A DNA stretch of 64,000 bases from Syntrophomonadaceae bacterium (GTDB lineage Bacteria > Bacillota > Dethiobacteria > SKNC01). The notes below the pieces were generated by a model. It worked only from the letters and a program-made list of their open reading frames with translations, did not search any database and had not been told where the DNA came from. Positions 1 through 9,191 of this stretch are shown in pieces (the first letter of the stretch is position 1; every line of letters begins with the position of its first letter). Both the position numbers and the translations under genes were made by a program. The DNA lies in assembly GCA_003555415.1 (NCBI GenBank), contig PWHX01000012.1, forward strand, positions 19,991-83,990, read 5' to 3'.

Positions 1-921
1 CAAATTGAAAAAGAAAGAAAAAACATAGATTTATCCATCAAGTTAAAACAGCTACAGGATAACGATATAAAAGTTATAACTTATGAAGATGAAAATTACC
101 CCCAGGCTTTAAAGTATATACATTATCCCCCGGCTTTATTATATGTAAAGGGGGAATTTAATTTCCAGGATCAAAAGGTTGTAGGTATAGTTGGAACCAG
201 GAAATATACATCTTATGGGAAAAGAGTAGCGACTAAAATAGCAGGGTCTTTAACCCGTTTTGGTTTTACTATAGTAAGTGGTCTGGCCCGGGGCATTGAT
301 ACTTTTGCTCATCGTTCAACCCTGGATTCAGGAGGCAGGACAGTTGCTGTATTAGGATGTGGAATTGATGTGATTTATCCCCGTCAAAACATTAATTTGG
401 CCAGAGAAATTGTCAAGGAGGGAGCATTGATTTCGGAATTTCCGCCGGGGACTCCACCGGCTGCTGGAAATTTTCCCAGGAGAAACCGCATTATCAGTGG
501 ATTGGCGTATGGCCTGGTAGTAGTAGAAGCTGCAGAAAAGAGTGGAGCTCTAATTACTGCAGATTATGCCTTAGAACAGGGAAAAGATGTTTTTGCTGTG
601 CCGGGTAATATAGATAGTCCCTATAGCAGAGGATGTAATAAACTGATAAAAGAGGGAGCAGTTATGGTAGGAAACCCTCTAGACATTGTTCAAGAAATGG
701 GTTATGATTTCACAGACGAATCAGGATTGCAGTACAATTTTGCAGATTATACCGATGAGGAGAAAAGATTATTGGCTGTTCTTGATCCACAGCCGATGCA
801 TATAGATGAGATTCTAAAGAGAAACAAGCTTTCTTCTCAAAAACTAAATTCCCTACTAACAAGTTTAGAGTTAAAGGGAGCGGTCAGGCAGTTAATAGGA
901 AAATATTTTCAAAAAGCTTAA
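1..921 (+). CDS. dprA: DNA-processing protein DprA (5' end missing)
   Basis: The frame is open from the first base, so the start lies outside the window. 306 codons are visible and the family is about 360 residues, so roughly 50 are missing. DprA is a cytosolic protein that binds incoming single-stranded DNA and loads RecA during transformation; it is also widely kept in bacteria not known to be competent. The Rossmann-like core shows in VGIVGTRKYTSYGK, SGLARGIDTFAH, GCGIDVIYP and AVPGNIDSPYSRGCNKLI. The last 60 or so residues look like the small winged helix (MHIDEILKRNKLSSQKLNSL). It lies directly before topA, as in many Firmicutes. A family call from motifs is secure; competence itself cannot be inferred. 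Confidence 0.93.
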   Translation, partial: QIEKERKNIDLSIKLKQLQDNDIKVITYEDENYPQALKYIHYPPALLYVKGEFNFQDQKVVGIVGTRKYTSYGKRVATKIAGSLTRFGFTIVSGLARGIDTFAHRSTLDSGGRTVAVLGCGIDVIYPRQNINLAREIVKEGALISEFPPGTPPAAGNFPRRNRIISGLAYGLVVVEAAEKSGALITADYALEQGKDVFAVPGNIDSPYSRGCNKLIKEGAVMVGNPLDIVQEMGYDFTDESGLQYNFADYTDEEKRLLAVLDPQPMHIDEILKRNKLSSQKLNSLLTSLELKGAVRQLIGKYFQKA

Positions 922-930
922 AAAAATGTA

Positions 931-959
931 TTAACTATATGCAAAAAGTATAGTATATA
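931..959 (+). promoter_or_regulatory. possible sigma-A promoter of topA
   Basis: TTAACT (931-936), a 17-base spacer and TATATA (954-959) lie in the AT-rich gap between dprA and topA; a second TATAAT at 960-965 lacks a matching -35. The region is so AT-rich that chance matches are likely. Confidence 0.33.
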
Positions 960-997
960 TATAATTTATCAGGTTTAAACTTATCGGAGGTGCATAA

Positions 998-3091
998 ATG
1001 TATCTAGTCATAGTTGAATCACCTGCCAAAGCGCGAACTATAAAAAAATTCTTAGGAAAAAATTATAAAGTTGAAGCTTCCATGGGCCACGTAATAGATT
1101 TGCCCAAAAGCCAAATTGGGATTGATACTGAAAAAAAATATAAACCAAAGTATATTACTATTAGGGGAAAGGGAGAAATTTTAAAAAAACTAAAAACGGC
1201 CAGGAAAAAAGCTAAGAAGGTCTTCTTCGCAGCAGACCCTGACAGGGAAGGAGAGGCTATTAGCTGGCATTTAATGAAAGCTTTGGAGGTAAACGAAGAT
1301 GAACCCTGCCGGGTAGAGTTCCATGAAATTACCAAAAATACAGTTAAAGATGCTTTTAAAAAGCCAAGAAAGATTGATAAAAACCGGGTAGAAGCCCAGC
1401 AGGCCAGACGCATATTGGACCGTTTAGTAGGTTATAAAATTAGTCCTTTGTTATGGAAAAAGGTAAAGAAAGGACTTAGCGCCGGCAGAGTACAGTCGGT
1501 GGCTATACGTTTGATTTGTGATCGGGAAGAAGAAATTAGGTCTTTTGTTCCTGAAGAGTACTGGTCCTTAACAGCCCAGCTAACCCCTGGGGGAAAGGCG
1601 GATTCCTTTTTGGCCCAGTTCAGGGGAATGGATAAAAGCAAAATAAAACTCACTGATGAAAACATGGTAAATGACATCATAGGAGAATTAACCCAGGCAA
1701 AGTATGTAATAAACAGTATTAAAAAGAGGGAACGGAAAAGAAACCCGGCACCTCCTTTTACAACCAGCAGCTTGCAGCAGGATTCTTCCAGCAGGTTAGG
1801 GTTTACTGTTCGCAAAACAATGTCTATAGCTCAGCAGCTTTACGAAGGTATAAACATAAAAAAAGAAGGTACTGTTGGTCTTATAACTTATATAAGAACT
1901 GATTCTACTAAAATATCCGACACAGCCCGGGAAGAGGCGAAGAATTATATATTAAAAAAATACGGTGAAGATTATTACCCTGCCAAGCCCAGAGTGTACA
2001 AAGTTAAAAAAGGGGCCCAGGAAGCTCATGAAGCCATTCGTCCTACTTCAACTTTCAGAAATCCAGATGATATAAAAGGACATCTTACCAAAGACCAGTA
2101 TCGCTTATATAAATTGATCTGGGAAAGGTTTCTCGCCAGCCAGATGAGTCATGCTGTATTTAACATGGTTACGGTAGATATAAAAGCTTACAATTATTTA
2201 TTTAGAACTACAGGTTCCACTGTCAAGTTTCCTGGATTTTTAGTTATTTATGATAATTTAGGTATAGATGAAAGGGAAGAAGACAGGGTTTTACCGGAAT
2301 TAGAAGAAGGCCAGGAACTAAATTTAATTAAACTGAAACCCCAACAGCATTTTACGCAACCTCCTCCCCGGTACACCGAAGCTTCCCTGGTTAAGACCCT
2401 TGAAGAGAAAGGCGTTGGGCGTCCATCCACTTATGCCCCTACAATAGATACTATACAGGCCCGGGGATATGTCTTAAAAGAAAAGAAAAATCTTGTTCCT
2501 ACGGAACTGGGACAAATAGTCGTAGATCTAATGAAGGAATTTTTTCCTGATATCATAAATGTAGAATTCACAGCCTCTCTGGAGGATAAATTGGATTTAG
2601 TTGAAGAAGGAAATGTCCGTTGGATTGAAGTGATAGACAATTTCTACATTCCTTTTCAAAAAACCATACAATACGCAGAAAAGGAAATGGAGGAAATAGA
2701 AATACAGGACGAGGTAAGTGATGAGGTGTGTGAAAAATGTGGCAGACAAATGGTGTATAAGCACGGACGATATGGTAAATTTTTAGCCTGCCCTGGTTTT
2801 CCTGAATGCAGAAATACAAAGCCAATTTTAAAGGAAACAGGGGTAAAATGTCCGGTTTGCGGCGGAGAAGTAGTAGAAAAGAAAACGAAAAAAGGCAGGA
2901 CGTTTTTCGGCTGCAGCAGTTATCCGGATTGTGAGTTTGTATCCTGGCAACGACCCGTTAATGAAAAGTGCCCATATTGTGATTCAGTACTGGTAGAAAA
3001 GAGGAGCAAACAAAAACTTACACTGAGATGCCTGAACAAGGAATGTGACTTTCAAAGGGATGAAAAAAAAAATAAACAAGAAAGTAAATAA
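998..3091 (+). CDS. topA: DNA topoisomerase I
   Basis: Type IA topoisomerase of 697 residues, which relaxes negative supercoils through a transient 5'-phosphotyrosine link. The N-terminal Toprim domain begins YLVIVESPAKARTIKKFLG. The active-site tyrosine is Tyr298 in GLITYIRTDST. The C-terminus carries three four-cysteine zinc ribbons (CEKCG...CPGFPEC, CPVCG...CSSYPDC, CPYCD...CLNKEC), the usual arrangement in Gram-positive TopA. Length is normal. The ATG is preceded by CGGAGGTG at a suitable distance. The dprA-topA-trmFO order is a conserved Firmicutes neighbourhood. Nothing essential is missing. Confidence 0.98.
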   Translation: MYLVIVESPAKARTIKKFLGKNYKVEASMGHVIDLPKSQIGIDTEKKYKPKYITIRGKGEILKKLKTARKKAKKVFFAADPDREGEAISWHLMKALEVNEDEPCRVEFHEITKNTVKDAFKKPRKIDKNRVEAQQARRILDRLVGYKISPLLWKKVKKGLSAGRVQSVAIRLICDREEEIRSFVPEEYWSLTAQLTPGGKADSFLAQFRGMDKSKIKLTDENMVNDIIGELTQAKYVINSIKKRERKRNPAPPFTTSSLQQDSSSRLGFTVRKTMSIAQQLYEGINIKKEGTVGLITYIRTDSTKISDTAREEAKNYILKKYGEDYYPAKPRVYKVKKGAQEAHEAIRPTSTFRNPDDIKGHLTKDQYRLYKLIWERFLASQMSHAVFNMVTVDIKAYNYLFRTTGSTVKFPGFLVIYDNLGIDEREEDRVLPELEEGQELNLIKLKPQQHFTQPPPRYTEASLVKTLEEKGVGRPSTYAPTIDTIQARGYVLKEKKNLVPTELGQIVVDLMKEFFPDIINVEFTASLEDKLDLVEEGNVRWIEVIDNFYIPFQKTIQYAEKEMEEIEIQDEVSDEVCEKCGRQMVYKHGRYGKFLACPGFPECRNTKPILKETGVKCPVCGGEVVEKKTKKGRTFFGCSSYPDCEFVSWQRPVNEKCPYCDSVLVEKRSKQKLTLRCLNKECDFQRDEKKNKQESK

Positions 3092-3108
3092 CGGGAGGAA
3101 CTAAATAT

Positions 3109-4428
3109 ATGAAAGATGAAATTATTATAATTGGTGGAGGGCTCGCCGGAAGTGAGGCAGCCTGGCAGGCTGCCTCCCGGGGCACCAAAGTTATTCTTTA
3201 TGAGATGCGGCCTGAAAAAATGACTCCGGCTCATCATACAGGCATGTTATCGGAACTGGTGTGCAGTAATTCTTTAAGGTCTATGGATCTGGAAAATGCG
3301 GCAGGTCTTTTAAAGGAGGAAATGCGTAGGCTAAACTCTTTAATTATGTCTTCTGCAGATAAAAGCCGTGTTCCTGCTGGCAGTGCCCTTGCCGTAGACA
3401 GGGAGCTTTTTGCCCGACAAATTACAGAAACACTGGAAGAGAATCCCCTGGTGGAATTAAGAAGAGAGGAAGCAGAAAAAATTCCTGAAACTGATAAGCC
3501 AGTAATAATCGCCACAGGCCCTCTTACTTCTGAGGTGCTGGCTGAAGAAATAAAAGGGATTACAGGAAGTGAGTACCTGTATTTCTTTGATGCTGCTGCT
3601 CCTATAGTAACCAGGGAGTCAATAAATATGGAAAAAGTGTTTCGGGCTTCCCGTTACGGTAAGGGTACGGCAGATTACCTCAACTGTCCTATGAATGAAG
3701 AGGAATATAATCGTTTTTGGAAGGCTTTAACTGATGCTGAACGATACCAAAAAAAAGAGTTTGAAAAGGAAGTGTATTTTGAAGGTTGTATGCCTGTAGA
3801 AGAGATGGCTTCCCGGGGGTATAAAACCCTTCTTTTTGGTCCTTTAAAGCCAGTTGGGTTGGAAGATCCCCGGTCCGGGGAACAGGCTTACGCTATTGCA
3901 CAATTGAGGCAGGACAATCTTTCTGAAACATTGTATAATATGGTAGGTTTTCAAACCAGCCTGACCTGGCCTGAACAAGAGCGGGTTTTTCGTTTAATCC
4001 CTGGTTTAGAGAATGCTGAATTTCTCCGCTTTGGGGTTATGCACCGGAATACTTTTATAAACTCACCAGAAGTATTGAGCTCAACCTTGCAGCTAAAAGA
4101 CAGGCCTAATTTATTATTTGCCGGTCAATTAACAGGGGTAGAAGGTTATGTGGAATCTACTTCCTCCGGCCTTATAGCAGGCATAAATGCTTCTCTTTTG
4201 GTTAAAGGTAAGGATCCCTTAATATTCCCTCCCACTACAGCGCATGGTGCTTTATGTCATTATATAACCACAGCTAGCCCTAAAAATTTCCAGCCTATGA
4301 ATGTAAATTTTGGACTGCTACCTGCACCGGAAATAAAGGTTAAGGGAAAGGAAAGAAAAGCCTATTATTCAAAAAAAGCCTTAAAGGCTATGGAGGACTA
4401 TATTAAAGATCAAAATATATTAAATTAA
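3109..4428 (+). CDS. trmFO: methylenetetrahydrofolate--tRNA-(uracil-5-)-methyltransferase
   Basis: TrmFO makes 5-methyluridine at position 54 of tRNA using methylenetetrahydrofolate and FAD. The N-terminal dinucleotide-binding motif is IIGGGLAGSEAAWQAA. The two cysteines expected in the family are present as Cys52 (ELVCSNSLRS) and Cys227 (FEGCMPVEEMASRG). A second flavin-binding stretch is FAGQLTGVEGYVEST. At 439 residues it has the usual length. GGGAGGA precedes the ATG, and the gene starts 17 bases after topA. Its stop codon lies inside a 12-bp inverted repeat (4405-4440). Confidence 0.97.
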   Translation: MKDEIIIIGGGLAGSEAAWQAASRGTKVILYEMRPEKMTPAHHTGMLSELVCSNSLRSMDLENAAGLLKEEMRRLNSLIMSSADKSRVPAGSALAVDRELFARQITETLEENPLVELRREEAEKIPETDKPVIIATGPLTSEVLAEEIKGITGSEYLYFFDAAAPIVTRESINMEKVFRASRYGKGTADYLNCPMNEEEYNRFWKALTDAERYQKKEFEKEVYFEGCMPVEEMASRGYKTLLFGPLKPVGLEDPRSGEQAYAIAQLRQDNLSETLYNMVGFQTSLTWPEQERVFRLIPGLENAEFLRFGVMHRNTFINSPEVLSSTLQLKDRPNLLFAGQLTGVEGYVESTSSGLIAGINASLLVKGKDPLIFPPTTAHGALCHYITTASPKNFQPMNVNFGLLPAPEIKVKGKERKAYYSKKALKAMEDYIKDQNILN

Positions 4429-4440
4429 ATTTTGATCTTT
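4405..4440 (+). repeat. 12-bp perfect hairpin across the trmFO stop codon
   Basis: AAAGATCAAAAT (4405-4416) and ATTTTGATCTTT (4429-4440) form a perfect stem with a 12-base AT loop. The left arm encodes the last TrmFO residues and the stop (4426-4428) is in the loop. No T-run follows, so it is more likely an mRNA 3' stabiliser or processing site than an intrinsic terminator. Confidence 0.5.
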
Positions 4441-4521
4441 ACAAGCGTGTTAGAAGGGATACAAATATTCTTGCATAAAGGCAGATGATATGGTAAGATT
4501 TTAAAAAAAGAGGGTGTTAAA

Positions 4522-5418
4522 GTGGGAGATATACTTGAAAACTTTATTAGCTTCTTAAAAATAGAAAAAAATGCATCAGAATGGACGCAACGAAAATATT
4601 TAGAAGACCTGAAACAATTTTCCATGTTCCTGGAACAGCAAGGAAGTAGTCTTCAAAATATGGACCACTTGGTTATACGACATTTTCTTTCTGCTTTACA
4701 GAAAAAGGGTTACGCCCGAACTACTGTTGCCCGAAAACTTTCTGCTATACGTTCTTTAATTCGGTATATAAACCGGGAAAACAGTATGGCTGTAAATGAA
4801 AGGTTGTCTTTTTTTACTCCCAAGAGAGGGCAAAGTCTACCCAAGTTTTTATATTTAACTGAAATTATTACTCTGATAGAGTCGCCAGATACAAATACTG
4901 TCTTAGGCAGCCGGGATAGGGCTATAATGGAAACTCTTTATGCAGCCGGTATAAGAGTAAGTGAGTTGGTAGGGCTCAGCTTGGAGAGTATAGACTTAGA
5001 TTCCAGATTATTAAAAGTAAAGGGCAAGGGGAATAAAGAAAGATTTGTTTTGATTGGCAAATATGCAGAAAGCTCCCTTCGTTCCTACCTTGAGTTAAGC
5101 CGGACTAAACTTTTAGAAAAAAGAAAAGATGGATCATTTGAAAAAGCAATTTTTTTAAATAAGTACGGCTTTCGACTGTCAGACAGGAGTATTAGGAGAA
5201 TTATAGAAAAATACATAAAGAAAGCTTCTGTAAAAACTAAAGCCAGTCCCCACACCATAAGACATTCATTTGCTACTCACCTTCTAGATGCCGGGGCTGA
5301 TTTAAGAACTGTACAGGAATTACTTGGGCATGTGAATCTATCTTCTACTCAAATATATACCCATTTGACGAAGGAAAATGTTAAAATAATTTATAACTCT
5401 GCACATCCCAGGGCCTAG
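4522..5418 (+). CDS. xerC: site-specific tyrosine recombinase XerC
   Basis: Tyrosine recombinase of 298 residues, the length of XerC/CodV, which resolves chromosome dimers at dif together with a partner Xer protein. The N-terminal SAM-like core-binding domain covers about residues 1-90. The catalytic set is complete: Arg145 (AAGIRVSELV), Lys169 (KVKGKGNKERF), His244 and Arg247 (HTIRHSFATH), His270 (LLGHVN) and nucleophile Tyr279 (TQIYTH). The start is GTG behind AGAGGGTG. Its place between trmFO and hslV matches the codV locus of Bacillus, which supports XerC over a mobile-element integrase. No repeats or att-like sites are next to it. Confidence 0.95.
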   Translation: MGDILENFISFLKIEKNASEWTQRKYLEDLKQFSMFLEQQGSSLQNMDHLVIRHFLSALQKKGYARTTVARKLSAIRSLIRYINRENSMAVNERLSFFTPKRGQSLPKFLYLTEIITLIESPDTNTVLGSRDRAIMETLYAAGIRVSELVGLSLESIDLDSRLLKVKGKGNKERFVLIGKYAESSLRSYLELSRTKLLEKRKDGSFEKAIFLNKYGFRLSDRSIRRIIEKYIKKASVKTKASPHTIRHSFATHLLDAGADLRTVQELLGHVNLSSTQIYTHLTKENVKIIYNSAHPRA

Positions 5419-5470
5419 TAAAGTACGAAATAAAGGGTCTGGAGAAATTAATTATTTAAAGAGGAAAACT

Positions 5471-6007
5471 ATGTTTAAAGGTACAACTATAGTTGCTGTA
5501 AAAAAAGGTAATAAGGCAGCAATAGCCGGAGATGGTCAGGTAACTTTTGGCCAAAACATGATTATGAAAAGAAAGGCTGTTAAAATTAGAAAGATATACA
5601 GCAATAAAGTTATAGCTGGTTTTGCCGGTTCTGTAGCTGATACTTTTACGCTTTTTGAAAAGTTTGAGGAGCAACTGCATAAATACCAGGGAAACATGAA
5701 AAGAGCTGCTGTGGAACTTGCAAAAGAATGGAGAACCGACAAGTATTTGCGTCGGTTAGAGGCCTTGTTAATTGTAGTTAATGTAGAAAGCCTTTTAATT
5801 ATTTCAGGCACCGGTGAAGTTATCGAGCCAGATGATAATGTGGCTGCCGTTGGTTCAGGTGCAGGTTATGCCCTGGCTGCAGCTAGGGCTATGTTGAAGC
5901 ACACTAACCTTCAACCTGGGGAAGTAGCCAAGGACTCTCTTTCTATGGCTGCTGATATATGCGTATATACCAACCATGAAATAGCTGTAGAAGATCTATA
6001 TTTATAA
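5471..6007 (+). CDS. hslV: ATP-dependent protease peptidase subunit HslV
   Basis: Proteasome-like threonine peptidase that forms the HslUV complex with the next gene. The active N-terminus reads TTIVAVKKGNKAAIAGDGQV, so the nucleophile would be Thr5 after removal of Met-Phe-Lys-Gly. This short propeptide is unlike E. coli HslV (Met then Thr) and recalls the extended N-terminus of Bacillus CodW, which uses serine; here threonine is kept. 178 residues is the normal length. The start ATG follows GAGGA. The order xerC-hslV-hslU-codY is the Bacillus codVWXY order. Confidence 0.96.
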   Translation: MFKGTTIVAVKKGNKAAIAGDGQVTFGQNMIMKRKAVKIRKIYSNKVIAGFAGSVADTFTLFEKFEEQLHKYQGNMKRAAVELAKEWRTDKYLRRLEALLIVVNVESLLIISGTGEVIEPDDNVAAVGSGAGYALAAARAMLKHTNLQPGEVAKDSLSMAADICVYTNHEIAVEDLYL

Positions 6008-6108
6008 AATTTTTATTCTAAATTTTTGAAATTTTATAAATATTTTAGTATTTTCTGCCATCATTTTTTTGACGTTCCCGTCTTTTATTTTTTAGGAGGA
6101 ATAAACAT

Positions 6109-7518
6109 ATGGAAAATTTAACACCCAGACAAATCGTTCAAGAATTAGATAAATATATAATAGGTCAAGATAAGGCAAAGAAAAGTGTAGCAGTGGCCTT
6201 GCGTAATAGGTATCGTAGGAAAAGACTGCCCCTGGAATTACAAGATGAAGTTATTCCGAAAAATATTATTATGATTGGTCCTACCGGAGTAGGTAAAACA
6301 GAAATTGCTCGAAGAATGGCCAGGCTAGTTAATGCTCCTTTTGTTAAAGTTGAGGCTACAAAGTTTACTGAAGTTGGCTATGTAGGACGAGATGTAGAGA
6401 CTATGATACGGGATTTAGTAGAAACATCTATAAGAATCATTAAAGCAGAAAAAATGGAAGGGGTAGAAGGCAAAGCAAAAGAAATGGTAGAAAAGCGCAT
6501 CCTGGATATCTTAGTTCCTACTCCCAGGAAGGAAAGAACATTTCAAAATCCTCTAGGTGCTTTATTCCAGAATATTTCCGGTGAAGAAGAAAACGAAAGC
6601 GAGACTGAATCAGAAGAAAAGGAAGAAGAGATTTATATTCATAAAAGAAGGGCACAGTTCCGGGAGGATTTAAAATCTGGAAATTTAGAAGATAAATATA
6701 TTGAAATTGAAGTAGAAGATATCTCCTCTCCTGTTGTAGAAATTTTTTCAGGGCAAGGGGTAGAGGAAATGGGGATAAACTTTAAAGATATTTTAGGTAA
6801 CATGATGCCCAAGAAAAAAAAGAAGAGAAAGGTAACTATTAGTCAGGCCCGTAAAATACTGTTACAAGAGGAAGCGCAAAAGCTAATTGATATGGACGAA
6901 GCAACAAATGAAGCTTTACAAAGGGCTGAACAATCGGGCATAATATTTTTGGATGAAATAGATAAGGTTTCAGGAAAAGATTCCTCAACCGGTCCCGATG
7001 TATCTCGAGAAGGAGTGCAGAGAGATATTCTTCCTATAGTTGAAGGTTCTACCGTTATGACTAAATATGGACCGGTAAAAACAGATTATATACTTTTCAT
7101 TGCCGCAGGGGCTTTTCATACAGCAAAACCCTCGGACCTGATCCCTGAACTGCAGGGAAGATTTCCTATCAGGGTAGAACTAAACAGCTTGGATAAAGAG
7201 CATTTTAAACAAATTTTAGTCCAGCCGGAAAATGCTTTAATCAAGCAGTATGTAGCTTTGCTGTCAACAGAAGGCTTAAGGTTAAATTTTTCTGATGATG
7301 CCGTAGATGAAATTGCTGAATTAGCATATATTTTAAACGAGCAAATGGAAAATATTGGGGCTCGCAGGCTGCAAACAATATTGGAAAAACTATTGGAAGA
7401 GTTATCTTTTGAAGCTCCCGAATTAGGTGAAAAAGAAATAAATATAAATTCAGATTATGTAAAAGAAACTTTAAAAGACATTGTCAAGGATAAGGATCTC
7501 AGTAAGTATATTCTATAA
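6109..7518 (+). CDS. hslU: ATP-dependent protease ATPase subunit HslU
   Basis: AAA+ unfoldase that feeds substrates to HslV. Walker A is GPTGVGKTE, followed by the family pore region TKFTEVGYVGRDVE. Walker B is IIFLDEIDKV, and the sensor II end is GARRLQTILEKLLEELSF. The inserted I domain lies between about residues 110 and 240 and contains a strongly acidic run and a lysine-rich KKKKKRK patch. 469 residues is typical. TAGGAGGA precedes the ATG. A 101-base gap from hslV contains only a 4-bp hairpin. Confidence 0.97.
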   Translation: MENLTPRQIVQELDKYIIGQDKAKKSVAVALRNRYRRKRLPLELQDEVIPKNIIMIGPTGVGKTEIARRMARLVNAPFVKVEATKFTEVGYVGRDVETMIRDLVETSIRIIKAEKMEGVEGKAKEMVEKRILDILVPTPRKERTFQNPLGALFQNISGEEENESETESEEKEEEIYIHKRRAQFREDLKSGNLEDKYIEIEVEDISSPVVEIFSGQGVEEMGINFKDILGNMMPKKKKKRKVTISQARKILLQEEAQKLIDMDEATNEALQRAEQSGIIFLDEIDKVSGKDSSTGPDVSREGVQRDILPIVEGSTVMTKYGPVKTDYILFIAAGAFHTAKPSDLIPELQGRFPIRVELNSLDKEHFKQILVQPENALIKQYVALLSTEGLRLNFSDDAVDEIAELAYILNEQMENIGARRLQTILEKLLEELSFEAPELGEKEININSDYVKETLKDIVKDKDLSKYIL

Positions 7519-7538
7519 GCGGAAAGGAAGTTGAAATA

Positions 7539-8318
7539 ATGGAGGGCTTACTGGAAAAGACCAGGCAAATTAATAGTATACTACAAAAGTCTGCTGGGCA
7601 GCATGTAGACTTTAAAGAAATTGCTGAAGTACTAAGGGATGTAATAAATGCGAATGTCTATATTGCTAGTCGCCAGGGAACTATACTGGGTCATTCCCTT
7701 GTAAAAGAGTTTGAATGCGAAATTATGATTAATGAAGTTTTAAATGAAAATTCTTTTCCTGAGGGTTATAATGAATCACTAATGAACATTGATGATACAA
7801 GGGTAAATTCAAAACAAAAGTCAAATTCATGTGTTTTTTTAGATGAGCAGTGTTTATTTACCAATAAATTAAGTACAATTGTACCTATCGTTGGTGGGGG
7901 TAAACGTTTAGGAACTTTACTTTTAGCCAGATTTGCCGAACCTTTTGAATCAGAAGATGTTATTTTGGCAGAAACAGGGGCTACAGTTGTAGGAATGGAA
8001 ATATTAAGGGAAAGAGCGGAAAAAGTAGAGGAGGAAGCCAGAAGTAAGGCAATAGTACAATTAGCCGTAGGCACTTTATCTTATTCCGAACTGGAGGCTA
8101 TAGAACACATTTTCGAGGAGTTAAAGGGTAAAGAGGGACTTCTTGTAGCAAGTAAAATAGCAGATCAGGTAGGAATAACCAGGTCGGTTATCGTAAATGC
8201 TTTACGGAAATTTGAAAGTGCCGGTGTGATTGAGTCAAGGTCATTAGGTATGAAAGGGACATATATTAAAGTCTTAAATGACTTTTTATTGGATGAATTA
8301 AAAAAAATAAAGAAATAA
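7539..8318 (+). CDS. codY: global transcriptional regulator CodY
   Basis: GTP- and branched-chain-amino-acid-sensing repressor of nutrient-limitation genes in low-GC Gram-positives. 259 residues, the family length. The N-terminal GAF ligand domain covers about residues 1-150, and the C-terminal winged helix contains KIADQVGITRSVIVNALRKF followed by SAGVIESRSLGMKGTYIKVL. It begins 20 bases after hslU with an AAAGGAAG ribosome site and ends before a strong terminator, so it is probably the last gene of the xerC-hslVU-codY unit. Confidence 0.97.
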   Translation: MEGLLEKTRQINSILQKSAGQHVDFKEIAEVLRDVINANVYIASRQGTILGHSLVKEFECEIMINEVLNENSFPEGYNESLMNIDDTRVNSKQKSNSCVFLDEQCLFTNKLSTIVPIVGGGKRLGTLLLARFAEPFESEDVILAETGATVVGMEILRERAEKVEEEARSKAIVQLAVGTLSYSELEAIEHIFEELKGKEGLLVASKIADQVGITRSVIVNALRKFESAGVIESRSLGMKGTYIKVLNDFLLDELKKIKK

Positions 8319-8372
8319 TATTAAAAAAATTTTCTGTTGGGAAAAATAATATTTGATTAGATCTTATTAAAG

Positions 8373-8400
8373 GGTAGCTTACTTGCTACCTTTTTTATTT
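8373..8400 (+). terminator. terminator after codY
   Basis: GGTAGC (8373-8378), loop TTACTT and GCTACC (8385-8390) followed by six T and more T-rich sequence: a textbook intrinsic terminator. Confidence 0.85.
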
Positions 8401-8516
8401 TTTGTTCAAGGTAAAGAAATGTCATTTTTGTGGATAGTTATTAATAATTTAAAATTGAAAGTAAAAAAATAAATAAATTTTCCTAAAAAAGGCATAATAA
8501 GCTAGAGGTGTTATTT

Positions 8517-9068
8517 TTGAGAAAGAAGAAAAAAAATTTTTTTCATTTTAAATCCCTGATGGTTGGTTTTATAGCGGGACTAGTTACATTTTTACTTCTC
8601 AGTTCAGTCATTTTGGGTTTTATATCTCAAGAAGGGGTAGTAGTTTACATAAATAGTGAAGAGGTTGCCAGTACCGTAGAAAAACAGGTAACAGCATTTA
8701 CCAATCAGCAGATTCCCTATTATATGGGTGAGGCTAAAGAAGAGGTTCCGGGAATTGTGGAAAAGCAACTAGAAGGTCAATTTACTACGGGTAAACTAGA
8801 AATTGCCGGGGTATCTTTTGAGCTTCCGGAAGAATTCGTATCCAACCTGGAGCACATGTTAAAAGATAATATAGAAGCAGGGATATATAATATTATAGAT
8901 GGTATAGATAATGAGGAGCTTTCTAGGGATTTAGGAGCCTATTCATATAAAATTGTTAAAAAAACATTAGAGGAGGAATACAAGGGGAAAAGCTTAACGG
9001 TAAAGCCTTTTGAGTGGTTCAGCATACTGGTTACAATTGATATAGAAGATAGCCTGGAGGAAGAATGA
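8517..9068 (+). CDS. single-pass membrane protein of unknown function
   Basis: I do not recognise the family. The protein has a lysine-rich cytosolic N-terminus (RKKKKNFFHFK), one membrane helix at about residues 14-36 (MVGFIAGLVTFLLLSSVILG) and about 145 outward-facing, acidic residues. The start is taken as TTG 8517, six bases after GAGGTG; GTG 8508 lies inside that ribosome site and is less likely. It stands alone between the codY terminator and the rpsB promoter, exactly where B. subtilis has its fla/che operon. Composition resembles its neighbours, so recent transfer is not indicated. Confidence 0.7.
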   Translation: MRKKKKNFFHFKSLMVGFIAGLVTFLLLSSVILGFISQEGVVVYINSEEVASTVEKQVTAFTNQQIPYYMGEAKEEVPGIVEKQLEGQFTTGKLEIAGVSFELPEEFVSNLEHMLKDNIEAGIYNIIDGIDNEELSRDLGAYSYKIVKKTLEEEYKGKSLTVKPFEWFSILVTIDIEDSLEEE

Positions 9069-9085
9069 TGAGACGTCTAAATTTA

Positions 9086-9114
9086 TTGCTAAAAAATATA
9101 AATTGTGATATACT
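9086..9114 (+). promoter_or_regulatory. sigma-A promoter of rpsB
   Basis: TTGCTA (9086-9091), a 17-base spacer and TATACT (9109-9114) with an extended -10 TGA directly upstream. It lies about 120 bases before the rpsB start and would give a leader of about 115 bases. Confidence 0.75.
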
Positions 9115-9145
9115 ACAAAAGATGTAAAAACACACGCTTTGTGGA

Positions 9146-9191
9146 TTTTCAGAATAGGGTGTTGCCTTTTAATAAGGCGATTTTCTGAGAA
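9146..9191 (+). promoter_or_regulatory. structured rpsB mRNA leader
   Basis: The transcript can fold into an outer 9-bp stem, TTTTCAGAA (9146-9154) with TTCTGAGAA (9183-9191, one wobble), enclosing an inner hairpin GCCTT (9164-9168) with AAGGC (9174-9178). A further small AGGT/ACCT hairpin (9206-9218) abuts the ribosome site. This is the kind of leader through which a ribosomal protein could repress its own mRNA. I do not recognise a named class, and the S2 link is inference. Confidence 0.5.

Noticed and set aside
1432..1815. Long antisense frame within topA
   Set aside because: It is a shadow of topA codon structure; no ribosome site or recognisable protein. The same holds for the other antisense frames, for example in infB, pnp and rseP.
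4522..5418. xerC as an integrase marking a mobile element
   Set aside because: It sits in the conserved trmFO-xerC-hslV order, has normal XerC length, and no flanking repeats or phage genes are seen.
6071..6090. Hairpin GACG-TTCC-CGTC with T run between hslV and hslU
   Set aside because: A four-base-pair stem is too weak to call a terminator within a conserved operon.
8325..8350. CodY-box-like AATTTTCTG...GAAAAAT after codY
   Set aside because: The two half-sites are separated by extra bases and it lies downstream of the gene before a terminator.
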